From: Atribacterota bacterium
GTDB lineage: Bacteria > Atribacterota > Phoenicimicrobiia > Phoenicimicrobiales > Stramentimicrobiaceae
NCBI GenBank assembly: GCA_028703475.1
Contig: JAQVMU010000001.1
Span: 1 to 44,435 of the forward strand
Direction: 5' to 3'
DNA length: 44,435 nucleotides
A program made the translations under genes and the position numbers. Under the pieces are notes generated by a model. It searched no databases. It was not told where the DNA came from and was given only the letters and a program-made list of their open reading frames with translations. Position 1 is the first letter of the stretch; each line of letters begins with the position of its first letter. This document shows positions 1-8,447 of the stretch, in pieces.

Positions 1-521
1 CTTTCTACTTTTATTAATGCTGAAACTAATAAAGGATTAAAATTGTATTTAGTGGATTCCTCATAAATACTTTTTGCAATTGAATAAATAGTTTCACTTT
101 CTAACTGATTATTACTACCGGAAACAATGTTTACAATACGACCAATATAAAATTCTCTTTTGTTTTCTTCAGACACCATTCCGGTTAACTCTTGTAACTG
201 CATGTATATTTCAGTAAACTGATTTTTACTAACCCTGTCGAGATTATACTCCTCAAATTGCTTGTTAACCACATCTAATTTCATGTTTTGTTCGGCAATT
301 TTCTCTCTTAATAATTCATTTTCTTCCCTTAAATCCTGGTTAGAAGCGGACAATCCAACTATAGCTTGATTTGTTTGATAGTTTTCAAATAAGCTATAAA
401 CAAGTATCAATAAAACAGTAATCAGAATAATAATCACAATAGTGTTAAAATGACTTTCTAATATGTTAGTATTTTTTTTCTTTTTCGTGATTTTTTTTTC
501 TGCTTTTTCAGCTTTTTCCAT
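1..521 (-). CDS. Membrane-anchored lytic transglycosylase (SLT-like), N-terminal part, cut by window edge
   Basis: Only the first 173 codons lie in the window. The ATG at 521-519 is preceded by AGGTGAT, a plausible ribosome binding site. The protein starts with a Lys/Glu-rich cytoplasmic stretch (residues 1-20), followed by one hydrophobic segment (about 25-44) and a charged, probably coiled-coil region (about 60-105). The visible end reads NPLLVSALIKVE, which matches the start of the soluble lytic transglycosylase domain; the last complete codon (5-3) is the expected catalytic Glu. These enzymes cleave the MurNAc-GlcNAc bond of peptidoglycan outside the membrane. It lies 46 bp downstream of metG on the same strand. 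The catalytic domain itself is outside the window, so the family call rests on a short match. Confidence 0.7.
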   Translation of the reverse strand, partial: MEKAEKAEKKITKKKKNTNILESHFNTIVIIILITVLLILVYSLFENYQTNQAIVGLSASNQDLREENELLREKIAEQNMKLDVVNKQFEEYNLDRVSKNQFTEIYMQLQELTGMVSEENKREFYIGRIVNIVSGSNNQLESETIYSIAKSIYEESTKYNFNPLLVSALIKVE

Positions 522-567
522 ATTTTTATCACCTATATATTTTCTTTTTTTATGAAAAAAGTTATTT

Positions 568-2523
568 TTAACGTATCCTGCTACCAGCATCTATTTTTCT
601 GTCAGTAGTCAGTAAAACAACTTTTTCATTATCTGAAGCAGCAAGAAGCATCCCCTGGGATTTAATGCCTCTAATTTTAGCAGGTTCTAAATTAAATACA
701 ACCACGATATTCTTGCCAATTAGCTCTTCAGGGGAATAATGCTTCTTTATACCGGCTACCAGAGTCCTGGTTTCGCTGTTAAAATCAACCGTTATCTTTA
801 GTAATTTATCAGTTCCGGGAACATCTTCAGCCGCTAATACTTTTCCTACTCTCAAATCTATTTTTTTAAACTCTTCAATAGAAATATACTCTTTTTCTTC
901 TTTTATGCATTTATCTTCAACCTTTTCCATTTCAGGCACTTTTTCTTTTCTCTCTTTTTCTTTCCCTGTTTTCTTTTTATCATCAATTCTCGGGAATAGA
1001 TTATCACCAGGGTTAACCATAGTACCCGCTTTTAAGGTACCCCATTTTATATTTTCCGGAATAAGCATTTTTTCAATATCCTCTTTTATTCCTAACTGTT
1101 GCCATATCTTTAAAGCTGTAGTTGGCATAAAAGGATACAATAAGACGGATATTATCTGCAGTGACTGTGCCAGGTGATAGATAACTTTATCCAGTCTTTC
1201 TTTTTTATTTTCATCCCGGCCTAAAATCCATGGTTCTGTCTGATCAATATATTTATTAGTCCTGCGGACTAATGTCCAGATATTTTCCAAAGCAACATTA
1301 AAAGACATTTCATCCATAGCCTGAATAAACTGTTCAACCATATCTTCGGCCATCTGGTGTAATTCTATATCATATTTTTCATCTTTTCCTGAAGATTCAG
1401 GTATTTTCCGGTCACAGAATATTTTAGTCATAGCGACTGTTCTGCTCAACAAATTACCTAAATCATTTGCTAAGTCATAGTTAATCCTCTGTATGAGTAA
1501 TTTTCTGGAAAAATTTCCATCCTGTCCAAAGCATAATTCTCTCAATAGAAAGTATCTAAAAGCATCTGCATCAAATTCATCAGTGACCTGATAAGGATCA
1601 ACAACATTGCCTTTAGATTTCGACATTTTTTCACCTTCCATAGTCCACCAGCCATGAGAAAAGACCATTTTTGGTGGAGTTATATCAGCAGCCATTAACA
1701 TTGTAAACCAGATAATAGTATGAAATCTGAGTATATCTTTTCCGATTAGATGTACTGCTTCAGGCCAATAATAATTGAACTTTTCTTCATCTATACCATA
1801 ACCGGCAACTGTTAAATAGTTGATTAAGGCATCGAACCAAACATAAATTACATGTTCTGAATCAAATGGAACATCAATTCCCCAATCAAGACTTGCCCGG
1901 GTACGGGTAACGCTCTGATCTCTTAATCCTCTTTCAATGAAGCTAATAATCTCATTTTTTCTGGATTCCGGTTTAATACAATCCGGGTTATCTTTAATAT
2001 GTTGTAACAACATGTCCTGGTATTTGCTCATTTTGAAAAAATAACTTTCTTCTTTAAACTTTTCAACCGGTCTTCCACAATCCGGGCATTTGTTTTCCTC
2101 TATCTGTGTTTCCGGCCAGAACGCTTCGCAAGTAACACAATACCAGCCTTCGTATTCTCCCTTATAGATATCCCCTTTTTCATAAAGCTTGTTAAATAAT
2201 TTTTGCACTACCTGCTCATGCCTCTTTTCAGTAGTGCGTATAAAATCATCATACCGGATATTCAGTTTAGGCCAGAGGTTTTTAAACTTTGCTACAACCT
2301 GATTAGCCAGTTGCAATGGTTCAATTCCCATTTTCTCTGCTGATTTTGCAATTTTCTGGCCATGTTCATCTGTTCCGGTGGCAAAAAGAACATCAAATCC
2401 TCTTAATCGCTTATATCGCGCCATGGTATCTGCTGCAATAGTAGTATAGGCATGACCTATGTGGGGCACATCATTAACATAATATATAGGGGTTGTAATG
2501 TAATAAGCATTTCTTTTTTTCAT
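568..2523 (-). CDS. metG: Methionyl-tRNA synthetase (class I, with C-terminal tRNA-binding domain)
   Basis: Charges tRNA-Met with methionine in the cytoplasm. The HIGH signature is at residues 21-24 and KMSKS at 299-303. A Cys4 zinc site is at C129, C132, C146 and C149. After the anticodon-binding helical domain and a Lys/Glu-rich linker (about 520-548) comes an EMAPII/Arc1p-type OB-fold tRNA-binding domain from about 550 to the end (IDLRVGKVL). The 651-residue length is normal for bacterial MetRS carrying this extension. The ATG at 2523 has AGAGGAAA directly upstream. It is the downstream member of the tmk-holB-ricT-trmN6-rsmI string, the same order as in Bacillota. I saw no T-box leader upstream. 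Confidence 0.97.
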   Translation of the reverse strand: MKKRNAYYITTPIYYVNDVPHIGHAYTTIAADTMARYKRLRGFDVLFATGTDEHGQKIAKSAEKMGIEPLQLANQVVAKFKNLWPKLNIRYDDFIRTTEKRHEQVVQKLFNKLYEKGDIYKGEYEGWYCVTCEAFWPETQIEENKCPDCGRPVEKFKEESYFFKMSKYQDMLLQHIKDNPDCIKPESRKNEIISFIERGLRDQSVTRTRASLDWGIDVPFDSEHVIYVWFDALINYLTVAGYGIDEEKFNYYWPEAVHLIGKDILRFHTIIWFTMLMAADITPPKMVFSHGWWTMEGEKMSKSKGNVVDPYQVTDEFDADAFRYFLLRELCFGQDGNFSRKLLIQRINYDLANDLGNLLSRTVAMTKIFCDRKIPESSGKDEKYDIELHQMAEDMVEQFIQAMDEMSFNVALENIWTLVRRTNKYIDQTEPWILGRDENKKERLDKVIYHLAQSLQIISVLLYPFMPTTALKIWQQLGIKEDIEKMLIPENIKWGTLKAGTMVNPGDNLFPRIDDKKKTGKEKERKEKVPEMEKVEDKCIKEEKEYISIEEFKKIDLRVGKVLAAEDVPGTDKLLKITVDFNSETRTLVAGIKKHYSPEELIGKNIVVVFNLEPAKIRGIKSQGMLLAASDNEKVVLLTTDRKIDAGSRIR

Positions 2524-2557
2524 TTTCCTCTTGTAGTCCTTTCATTTCAATATTAAT

Positions 2558-2594
2558 AAAAAAGCAGTTGGATTGTTATGTTGGAGGAAATCCA
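2558..2594 (-). terminator. Possible Rho-independent terminator between rsmI and metG
   Basis: Read on the minus strand, TGGATT and AATCCA (2594-2589 and 2574-2569) form a 6-bp stem. An outer GC/GC pair is set off by a 3-nt bulge, and six T residues follow at 2563-2558. The stem is short and the T-tract is five bases from its base, so it may act as a weak terminator or attenuator in front of metG. Confidence 0.4.
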
Positions 2595-2662
2595 GCCGTT
2601 TTTAAATGTTTATCTCTCTTTATCTAACAATAATAACACAAAACATCTTCTTTGTATTAATT

Positions 2663-3541
2663 TTACTTATTTTCCTTATCACGCAGTTTTAGAATATTAT
2701 CATAAACCCAATTTTTTGGTACATCATATTCACTTGTTATTAATAAAACTATATCCTTATTATAATAACCTTTTTTACTATAGTTTATAATCTTTTTTTT
2801 AATTTCAGGTAAAATTTTTAAATCTGTATTAAACAGTCCTGTTTCATTCTTTTTTTCCTGGTTTCCTTCTAAGACTATGGTCAGCTCTCCTTTAATAATT
2901 CGACTATTTATCCTTTCAATTACCTCTGAAATGAACCCTCTTAATATTTCTTCATATTGTTTTGTTATTTCACGACAAATTACAATTTTTCTATCCCCTA
3001 TTATGTTTAATATCATATTAATTGTATCCTTTATCCTGAATGGGGACTCATAGAAAATGATGGTTCTTCTTTCTTCTTTTAATTTTAGGAAAAATTGTTT
3101 TTTTTCAGTATTCTTCTTGGGAATAAAACCCTCAAAAATAAAATTATTCATATTAAACCCGGATACTACCAAGGCAGCAGTTAAAGCAGACACTCCGGGT
3201 ATCGGAATCACCTCAATACTGTTTCTAATGGCCATATTGATAATTTCATATCCGGGATCACATATTCCAGGCATTCCCGCATCAGAAACCAGGGCAACAT
3301 CATTTCCTTCTTTTAAATATTTTACAATATACTGGTTTTTTTTCTCTTTACTGAATTCATGGTAACTGGTTAAAGATTTATGTATGCTATAGCGGTTTAA
3401 CAATTTTCGGGTATGCCTGGTATCCTCTGCAGCAATCAAATCTACTTTTCTTAATGTTTTCAGGCAGCGTAAAGTAATATCTTCCAAATTACCTATGGGA
3501 GTACCACATATATATAATTTTCCTTCCTGTTTGAAATCCAA
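2663..3541 (-). CDS. rsmI: 16S rRNA (cytidine-1402 2'-O) methyltransferase RsmI
   Basis: SAM-dependent enzyme that 2'-O-methylates C1402 in the 16S rRNA decoding centre. It shows the tetrapyrrole-methylase fold signatures: GTPIGNLEDIT near the N-terminus, AAEDTRHTRKLL, DAGMPGICDPG and FYESPFRI. At 292 residues it has family-typical length. The start is a TTG at 3541-3539 with AAGGAA eight bases upstream; no ATG is available in the preceding in-frame codons I read. It sits between trmN6 and metG, as in Bacillus, but the yazA and abrB genes found there in Bacillus are absent. Confidence 0.95.
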   Translation of the reverse strand: MDFKQEGKLYICGTPIGNLEDITLRCLKTLRKVDLIAAEDTRHTRKLLNRYSIHKSLTSYHEFSKEKKNQYIVKYLKEGNDVALVSDAGMPGICDPGYEIINMAIRNSIEVIPIPGVSALTAALVVSGFNMNNFIFEGFIPKKNTEKKQFFLKLKEERRTIIFYESPFRIKDTINMILNIIGDRKIVICREITKQYEEILRGFISEVIERINSRIIKGELTIVLEGNQEKKNETGLFNTDLKILPEIKKKIINYSKKGYYNKDIVLLITSEYDVPKNWVYDNILKLRDKENK

Positions 3542-3622
3542 TTTAAAATTTCCTTTTATGTAATGTTTATAAAAATCTATCTATCTTATTTACTGATTTT
3601 GTTGAATAATGATTTTTAATTT

Positions 3623-4315
3623 TTAATCTAATATCAATGGGGGTGCAACTTTTAATTCTGTTCCACCTTCTTTTCTTGCTTCAATCAATACCCTTTTGGC
3701 ATTTTGATTTTTCTTTGTATAAATAAATTTCAAAACTTTTGGCTCAAATAAATATTTTCTTAACACCATAATAACCTGTATCAGGCTATCTGCCCGGTGA
3801 ATCAAAAAAAGTCTTCCTCTTTTTTTCAATAGCCGGCTACATATTGCTGTCATATTATCAATATTAATATTAATTTCATGTCTTGCAAATAATTGTTCTT
3901 CTTTTGAGCTCACTTTCCCTTTGCCGGCTGGAATATATGGCGGATTAGAGGTAATTACATCAAAAAATTCAGCAGGGAACCTGTTTAATAAATTTTGCAT
4001 GTCATCATGAAGAATGTTAATCTCTTTTTCCAGATTATTTAATATAACACTTCTTTTTGCTATGTCAGCTAATTTTTCCTGTATTTCCACGGCATAAATA
4101 TTATTATTTTTAGCAGAGTCATAAATCATTAAGGGTATAATTCCACAACCGGTTCCCAGATCTATTATCCTTTCATTCCTTTTAGTATACACAAACTCAC
4201 CTAATAGAATAGAATCAATTGAAAATCGGTAAGTATTACTGTCTTGAATTATTTTTAAATGGCTTTTTCCCAGTTCTTCTATTGTTTCGCTGGGATGAAG
4301 GTTTATTTTCTGCAT
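3623..4315 (-). CDS. trmN6: tRNA1(Val) (adenine-37 N6)-methyltransferase-like protein
   Basis: Rossmann-fold SAM methyltransferase of the TrmN6/YfiC/YabB family. The SAM-binding loop is IDLGTGCG (51-58) and the catalytic N6-adenine motif is NPPY (124-127). The N-terminal stretch ETIEEL..KIIQ..FSIDSILL is characteristic of the family. The ATG at 4315 has AAGGGAA six bases upstream, so the start is well supported. This places the first 80 bp of the gene inside the 3' end of ricT in another frame, implying translational coupling. Substrate specificity (tRNA A37) is inferred from the family. Length is 230 residues. Confidence 0.88.
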   Translation of the reverse strand: MQKINLHPSETIEELGKSHLKIIQDSNTYRFSIDSILLGEFVYTKRNERIIDLGTGCGIIPLMIYDSAKNNNIYAVEIQEKLADIAKRSVILNNLEKEINILHDDMQNLLNRFPAEFFDVITSNPPYIPAGKGKVSSKEEQLFARHEININIDNMTAICSRLLKKRGRLFLIHRADSLIQVIMVLRKYLFEPKVLKFIYTKKNQNAKRVLIEARKEGGTELKVAPPLILD

Positions 4316-5159
4316 GATTATTTCCCTTACTTACCTCTTTATCATTCTGCCAGTCATCGACTGATATTTTAACACGATTTCTAATATGTTCATTATCTTC
4401 TTTTTCTATCGTTTCTATTACTATATATTTACTTAATATATTAACTTCAACCACCTTGCCGTTTTTTCCATCTTTTGTCAGGATACGTTTTCCTAATTTA
4501 GGATATTTTTTTAACTCTTCTTTGTAAAAATTAGACTCGAAATTCAAACAGCATTTTAACCTGCCACAAGCTCCTGAAACCTTTGATAGATTCAGGGCAA
4601 CACTTTGCATTTTAGCTACATTAATTGGAACAGGCTTAAAGTCTGATATAAAAGTAGAGCAGCAAAGGGGCCTTCCGCAAATTCCCAGCCCTCCAATCAT
4701 TTTTGCTTTATCCCTGACACCTACCTGTTTCAATTCAATCTTTGTTTTAAAATGATGAGCCAAATCCTTTACTAATTCACGAAAGTCAACCCGGTCATCG
4801 GCACAGAAGTAAAAAATAAGGCGACTCTTGTCAAATAAGTATTTACATCTTATTAGATGCATGTCAAGCTCGTATTTTTGTATCTTCCCAAGACAAATAT
4901 TGTAAGCCTCTCCTTCTTCTATTTGCAGATTTTCCCACTTTTCCAGATCACTCTGATTCGCTTTTCTGAGAATACTTTTCAGCGGGGTATCAAGCTCTTT
5001 CTCTTCTATATGCTGTACCGGAATAACTACCTCACCGATATCTAATCCTAACGATGTTTTTACAACACACAGGTCTCCAATCTCCAGTATATATTTATTA
5101 TTCTTAAAATAATATACAAGGCCGGAATTACGAAATTGAATACCGACAATCTTTGGCAT
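4236..5159 (-). CDS. ricT: PSP1-domain protein RicT (regulatory iron-sulfur-containing complex subunit)
   Basis: Homologue of Bacillus YaaT/RicT. In Bacillus it works with RicA and RicF, and the complex influences RNase Y and mRNA processing. The PSP1 core covers about residues 1-260. Conserved Cys residues C161, C166, C167, C198, C203 and C204 lie in the GLGICGRPLCC and GACGRLKCC motifs that ligate iron-sulfur clusters in the Bacillus complex. From about residue 262 the protein ends in a polar Asn/Lys/Arg/Ser-rich, probably disordered tail; the last part is encoded in the 80-bp overlap with trmN6. No ricA or ricF homologue is visible here. The gene is 2 bp downstream of holB. Confidence 0.92.
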   Translation of the reverse strand: MPKIVGIQFRNSGLVYYFKNNKYILEIGDLCVVKTSLGLDIGEVVIPVQHIEEKELDTPLKSILRKANQSDLEKWENLQIEEGEAYNICLGKIQKYELDMHLIRCKYLFDKSRLIFYFCADDRVDFRELVKDLAHHFKTKIELKQVGVRDKAKMIGGLGICGRPLCCSTFISDFKPVPINVAKMQSVALNLSKVSGACGRLKCCLNFESNFYKEELKKYPKLGKRILTKDGKNGKVVEVNILSKYIVIETIEKEDNEHIRNRVKISVDDWQNDKEVSKGNNHAENKPSSQRNNRRTGKKPFKNNSRQ

Positions 5160-5161
5160 TA

Positions 5162-6151
5162 TTAATCACCTAACCGTATAAAAAAATTTTCCAAAAGTAT
5201 GTTCTGGTTAACATGTTTTTCCAGTTCTTCAGGAATAGTTGTTAAATACTCTAAAATCAAAATTATTTTATCCTTCTTAAACCATTGTGCATATTGCCTT
5301 ATTGATTCTATTTTGTCCTGAAAAAAAAGTTGATTTTCATCTATATTCATCTTTACAAGCAAAGTATCTCTGAACCAGAGTACCATCATCTCGACAAAAT
5401 CTTGAAAATTATTAGTAATATCAGGAAATATTTTTTCAGAACTAAAAATATAATTTGACAATTCTTCTGGTTTTATTTTTACCAATGAGTCTATATAATT
5501 ATCTTTTATTTTTATTTTATCTTGATTTCTAATTAAATCCAGAGCCATCCCGGGGCTTCCATGAGACAGCTTGATAAGATTATCAAGCTGTTTTTCATCA
5601 ATAGAAGAATTACCCGATATAATCTTTTTTTGCTGATTTATCTCTAAGGGTTTAAAAACCAGCCTGCAGCAACGAGATATAATAGTGGGTAATATTTTAT
5701 CAGGAGCTGAAGTCACCAATATCAATATTGCATATTCAGGTGGCTCTTCCAAAATTTTTAGAAGGGAATTGGAGGCTTGAGTAGTCATCTTTTCTGCATT
5801 ATCAAATATGTATATTTTCTTCTTATTTGTCAGAGGGTGAAGGTATATATTGCTTTTAATTTCCCTGATTTTTTCAATTTTTATGACCGAATCAACAGGT
5901 GAAATAATGCTGAAATCAGCACTGCTGTTTTTTTCAATCTGCTGGCAGGAAGAACATTTATTACAGGGGTCCTGCTCTTCAGAAATATTTTTACAATTAA
6001 TTGCCTTGCTAAAAGCAATAGCAGTTAATTTTTTACCTATTCCTTCATTACCGACAAAAAGATAGGAATGTCCTATTTTTTCATTCTTTATTCTGTTTTT
6101 AAGTATTTGTTTGGGTTTAGTATGCCCGACAATTTCTTTAAAATCAATCAT
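5162..6151 (-). CDS. holB: DNA polymerase III delta-prime subunit (clamp-loader ATPase family)
   Basis: Clamp-loader subunit that helps load the sliding clamp. It has a Walker A-like GNEGIGKK (34-41), a four-Cys zinc module (C53, C63, C66, C69), the DNAEKMT segment at the Walker B position and a sensor-like SRC motif (IISRCC) near residue 158. The acidic Walker B pair is degenerate, as is usual for delta-prime. Length is 329 residues. The ATG at 6151 has no obvious Shine-Dalgarno; it follows tmk by 38 bp, so translation may depend on coupling or an AT-rich leader. The operon position tmk-holB-ricT supports the call. Confidence 0.9.
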   Translation of the reverse strand: MIDFKEIVGHTKPKQILKNRIKNEKIGHSYLFVGNEGIGKKLTAIAFSKAINCKNISEEQDPCNKCSSCQQIEKNSSADFSIISPVDSVIKIEKIREIKSNIYLHPLTNKKKIYIFDNAEKMTTQASNSLLKILEEPPEYAILILVTSAPDKILPTIISRCCRLVFKPLEINQQKKIISGNSSIDEKQLDNLIKLSHGSPGMALDLIRNQDKIKIKDNYIDSLVKIKPEELSNYIFSSEKIFPDITNNFQDFVEMMVLWFRDTLLVKMNIDENQLFFQDKIESIRQYAQWFKKDKIILILEYLTTIPEELEKHVNQNILLENFFIRLGD

Positions 6152-6189
6152 ATTATATATTTAGCGTTTCTTTAATCTTTGTTATTCAC

Positions 6190-6894
6190 TTATATTTCTA
6201 AAGCTACCTCTTTATTATATTTTTCTGACAAGCGCTGATTTAATATCTTTATTATACAGCTCATTACAAACTCCAATTCTCTGTTAGTATCAATAATTCT
6301 TATTCTGTCCGGGTTTTTTCTGGCAATCTGATGATATCCGTCTCGCACCCTATCTAAAAATAATTTTCCATTTATCTGTTTTTGCTGGATAAATTCATCC
6401 TCGAATCTCATCTCTTTCCCCTGACTGTATAAGGTAGAACGATGTAATCCAACCTCAGTATCTACATCCAGAAAAAAGGTAATATCCGGAACAATATCTT
6501 CTACGGCAAAATCATTCAAGTACTGAATTATTTTCATATCAATTCCCCTGCCAAATCCCTGATAAGCAGTAGTTGAGTCAAAAAAACGATCACAAATAAC
6601 TATTAATCCATCTTCTAATGCCGGTTTAATGTTTACCCGGATATTTTCAGACCTTGAAGCAGCAAACAATAATAATTCCGCCTTATACCCCAACCCCTTG
6701 TTTTCTCTTTCCAGCAAGATTTCTCTTATCTTATCTGCAATCAAGGTACCGCCAGGTTCCTTAGTCATTACTGAGTTAAAACCATTTTTTAATAAAATAT
6801 GATAAAGTTTCTTTGAAACAGTAGTTTTACCGGAACCTTCAAACCCTTCAAAAGTTATAAAAAACCCTTTTTTATTGTGTTTTTTCTTCTTCAT
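6190..6894 (-). CDS. tmk: Thymidylate kinase
   Basis: Phosphorylates dTMP to dTDP. The P-loop GFEGSGKT is at residues 17-24 when counted from the ATG at 6894. The DRF motif (VICDRFFDSTTAYQGFGRG) and a lid region rich in Gln/Arg are present. A TTG six codons upstream (6912) would also be open, but the ATG is preceded by the purine-rich GAAGAAGAAGAT and gives about 234 residues, closer to the family norm. It overlaps the CBS gene by 23 bp with this start. It completes the thymidylate route begun by dCMP deaminase and ThyX elsewhere in the window. Confidence 0.94.
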   Translation of the reverse strand: MKKKKHNKKGFFITFEGFEGSGKTTVSKKLYHILLKNGFNSVMTKEPGGTLIADKIREILLERENKGLGYKAELLLFAASRSENIRVNIKPALEDGLIVICDRFFDSTTAYQGFGRGIDMKIIQYLNDFAVEDIVPDITFFLDVDTEVGLHRSTLYSQGKEMRFEDEFIQQKQINGKLFLDRVRDGYHQIARKNPDRIRIIDTNRELEFVMSCIIKILNQRLSEKYNKEVALEI

Positions 6895-7339
6895 AGTTAT
6901 CTTCTTCTTCAATCATTGCTTTCAATAAATCTCTCAGAGTAACAATCCCTACCAAATAACCATTTCGTAATACAGGTAAATGGTGAATTTTATTACGAAT
7001 TAATAAGTCTGCCGCCATAACCTCGTTATCATCTTCATTAACTGTAATCACACTCTTTTTCATAAACTCTTCTACTTTATGATTGGCATATTCCTTCAGT
7101 TTTTTGGAAAGCTGTATAAATTCAGTTATAAACGTACTGCTGTTGATTATCCCTAAATAATTTGGCAATATGGCTTTAATAATATCATGCTGGGAAATAA
7201 AGCCAATAACTTTTTGCTCTTCATTTACTACGGGAATTCCGTTAATACGATGTATTGCCATAACTTCAATTACCTCTTCCAGCCTGCAATCAGGCGATAC
7301 ACTAGTCGTACTTTTTAACATAATTTCCTTAACTTTCAA
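6872..7339 (-). CDS. Protein with two CBS domains
   Basis: A stand-alone Bateman module of 155 residues. The first CBS repeat covers about residues 1-60 (starting KVKEIM; RINGIPVVNEEQKVIGFIS), a helical linker follows, and the second covers about 90-145 (MKKSVITVNEDD; HHLPVLRNGYLVGIVTLRDLL). CBS pairs usually bind adenine nucleotides or SAM and act as sensors. The start is a TTG at 7339 with CAGGT upstream; an ATG at 7321 is a possible alternative but would cut into the first repeat. It lies 17 bp after the PfkB-like gene and overlaps tmk. No effector domain is fused, so its target is unknown. Confidence 0.85.
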   Translation of the reverse strand: MKVKEIMLKSTTSVSPDCRLEEVIEVMAIHRINGIPVVNEEQKVIGFISQHDIIKAILPNYLGIINSSTFITEFIQLSKKLKEYANHKVEEFMKKSVITVNEDDNEVMAADLLIRNKIHHLPVLRNGYLVGIVTLRDLLKAMIEEEDNYEEEKTQ

Positions 7340-7356
7340 TATTTATACCTGCCATT

Positions 7357-8298
7357 TCATTTTAACTTAGTTATTTTAATACAGTTTATACATTTAACAA
7401 CATCTTCTTTGGTATGAAATTCCTCATCATCAGTTAAGGCACTTGCTAAACCGCAAGCCATAGCAAATTTTATTATCTCTACTATATTTTCCGGATTTTC
7501 TTCGACCAGTTTAATCGCAAAACCGGCAATTATAGCTTCAGCTGTACCTATAATATTAATTACCTGCTGGTTTACGGACTCAGCTAACCAAATACCTTCT
7601 GTAGTAGCGATAATATCCTTTGTATCCTGATATGATATTACGGCTATCTGAACATCCCGGTCTAATATTTCATGAGCAATTTTTATTGCATTTTCCTGAC
7701 TATCAATCTGTTTATTGAAGACCCGATTATTTGATGCTCTCAAATCCGGTTTAGCTAAATACGGACTGGCTTCTAATCCCCTTTCAAAAGGAACACCATG
7801 GGCATCCAGAATTGTTTGAACATTTTTTTTCTGTGCAATTTTTATCAACTGGTAATAGATATCATCAGGAACATCTTTCGGCAAACTACCGGAAAGAGTC
7901 ACCATACGAGTCTGGGACATTACCCGGGAAAATATTGATTTAAATCTTTCCAAATCCCGCTGGCTTATTGCTGGCCCGGGGTCACTTAAAAGTGTATGAA
8001 TCTTATTGTCATGTTCAATGATTATAACATTTGTCCTGGTTTCTTTCTCTATATGCCAAAAATTAGTAGTAATTCCATATCCCCGGAGATTCTCAGCTAT
8101 AAAATGTCCGGCATGTCCTCCTAAGAAACCTAAAGCCATGGTGTCAAGGCCAAAAACAGCTATTGCTTTCGCTATATTAATACCTTTTCCTCCAGGAATT
8201 TTTGATACTTTATCAACTGCATTATATTGATTTGGCAGCAGGTTATTTAGTTCCATTATAACGTCAAGAGCAGGATTCAGAGTAACTGTTGTTATCAT
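7357..8298 (-). CDS. PfkB-family (FruK/LacC-like) protein with degenerate ATP-binding and catalytic motifs
   Basis: Resembles 1-phosphofructokinase and tagatose-6-phosphate kinase along its whole 313 residues. The substrate-side motifs are intact: TLNPALDV (6-13), PGGKGIN (35-41), SGSLP (136-140) and LDAHG (164-168). The nucleotide and catalytic side is not. The family GAGD motif, whose Asp is the catalytic base, reads GTAE (251-254). The SLGxxG nucleotide loop reads SYQDTK (222-227). The KPNxxE motif reads KPDLRA (183-188). The frame is open and has a strong ribosome binding site (AAGGGGAAGGGA), so it is not a decayed pseudogene. It may be a non-catalytic sugar-phosphate sensor, or a kinase with altered chemistry. 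It is followed by the CBS gene after 17 bp. Confidence 0.75.
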   Translation of the reverse strand: MITTVTLNPALDVIMELNNLLPNQYNAVDKVSKIPGGKGINIAKAIAVFGLDTMALGFLGGHAGHFIAENLRGYGITTNFWHIEKETRTNVIIIEHDNKIHTLLSDPGPAISQRDLERFKSIFSRVMSQTRMVTLSGSLPKDVPDDIYYQLIKIAQKKNVQTILDAHGVPFERGLEASPYLAKPDLRASNNRVFNKQIDSQENAIKIAHEILDRDVQIAVISYQDTKDIIATTEGIWLAESVNQQVINIIGTAEAIIAGFAIKLVEENPENIVEIIKFAMACGLASALTDDEEFHTKEDVVKCINCIKITKLK

Positions 8299-8447
8299 TA
8301 ATTAAATTCCCTTCCCCTTCGAAATAGTCTGATATTTTAATAACAAATAGTAATAAAAATATTCAGAAAAAAATTATCAAAAATCTTTATAAATTATATC
8401 TTAATTAGAAAATATTATCAAAAAACTTCACTTCATCTATTCTTTTT

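Noticed and set aside
2524-2662. T-box or SAM riboswitch upstream of metG
   Set aside because: The gap is only 139 bp and contains no T-box sequence or long leader structure, only a short hairpin.
2578-2790. Plus-strand 70-codon frame overlapping the end of rsmI
   Set aside because: It overlaps the conserved minus-strand rsmI frame and the probable terminator, and its translation is low in complexity with no recognisable motif.
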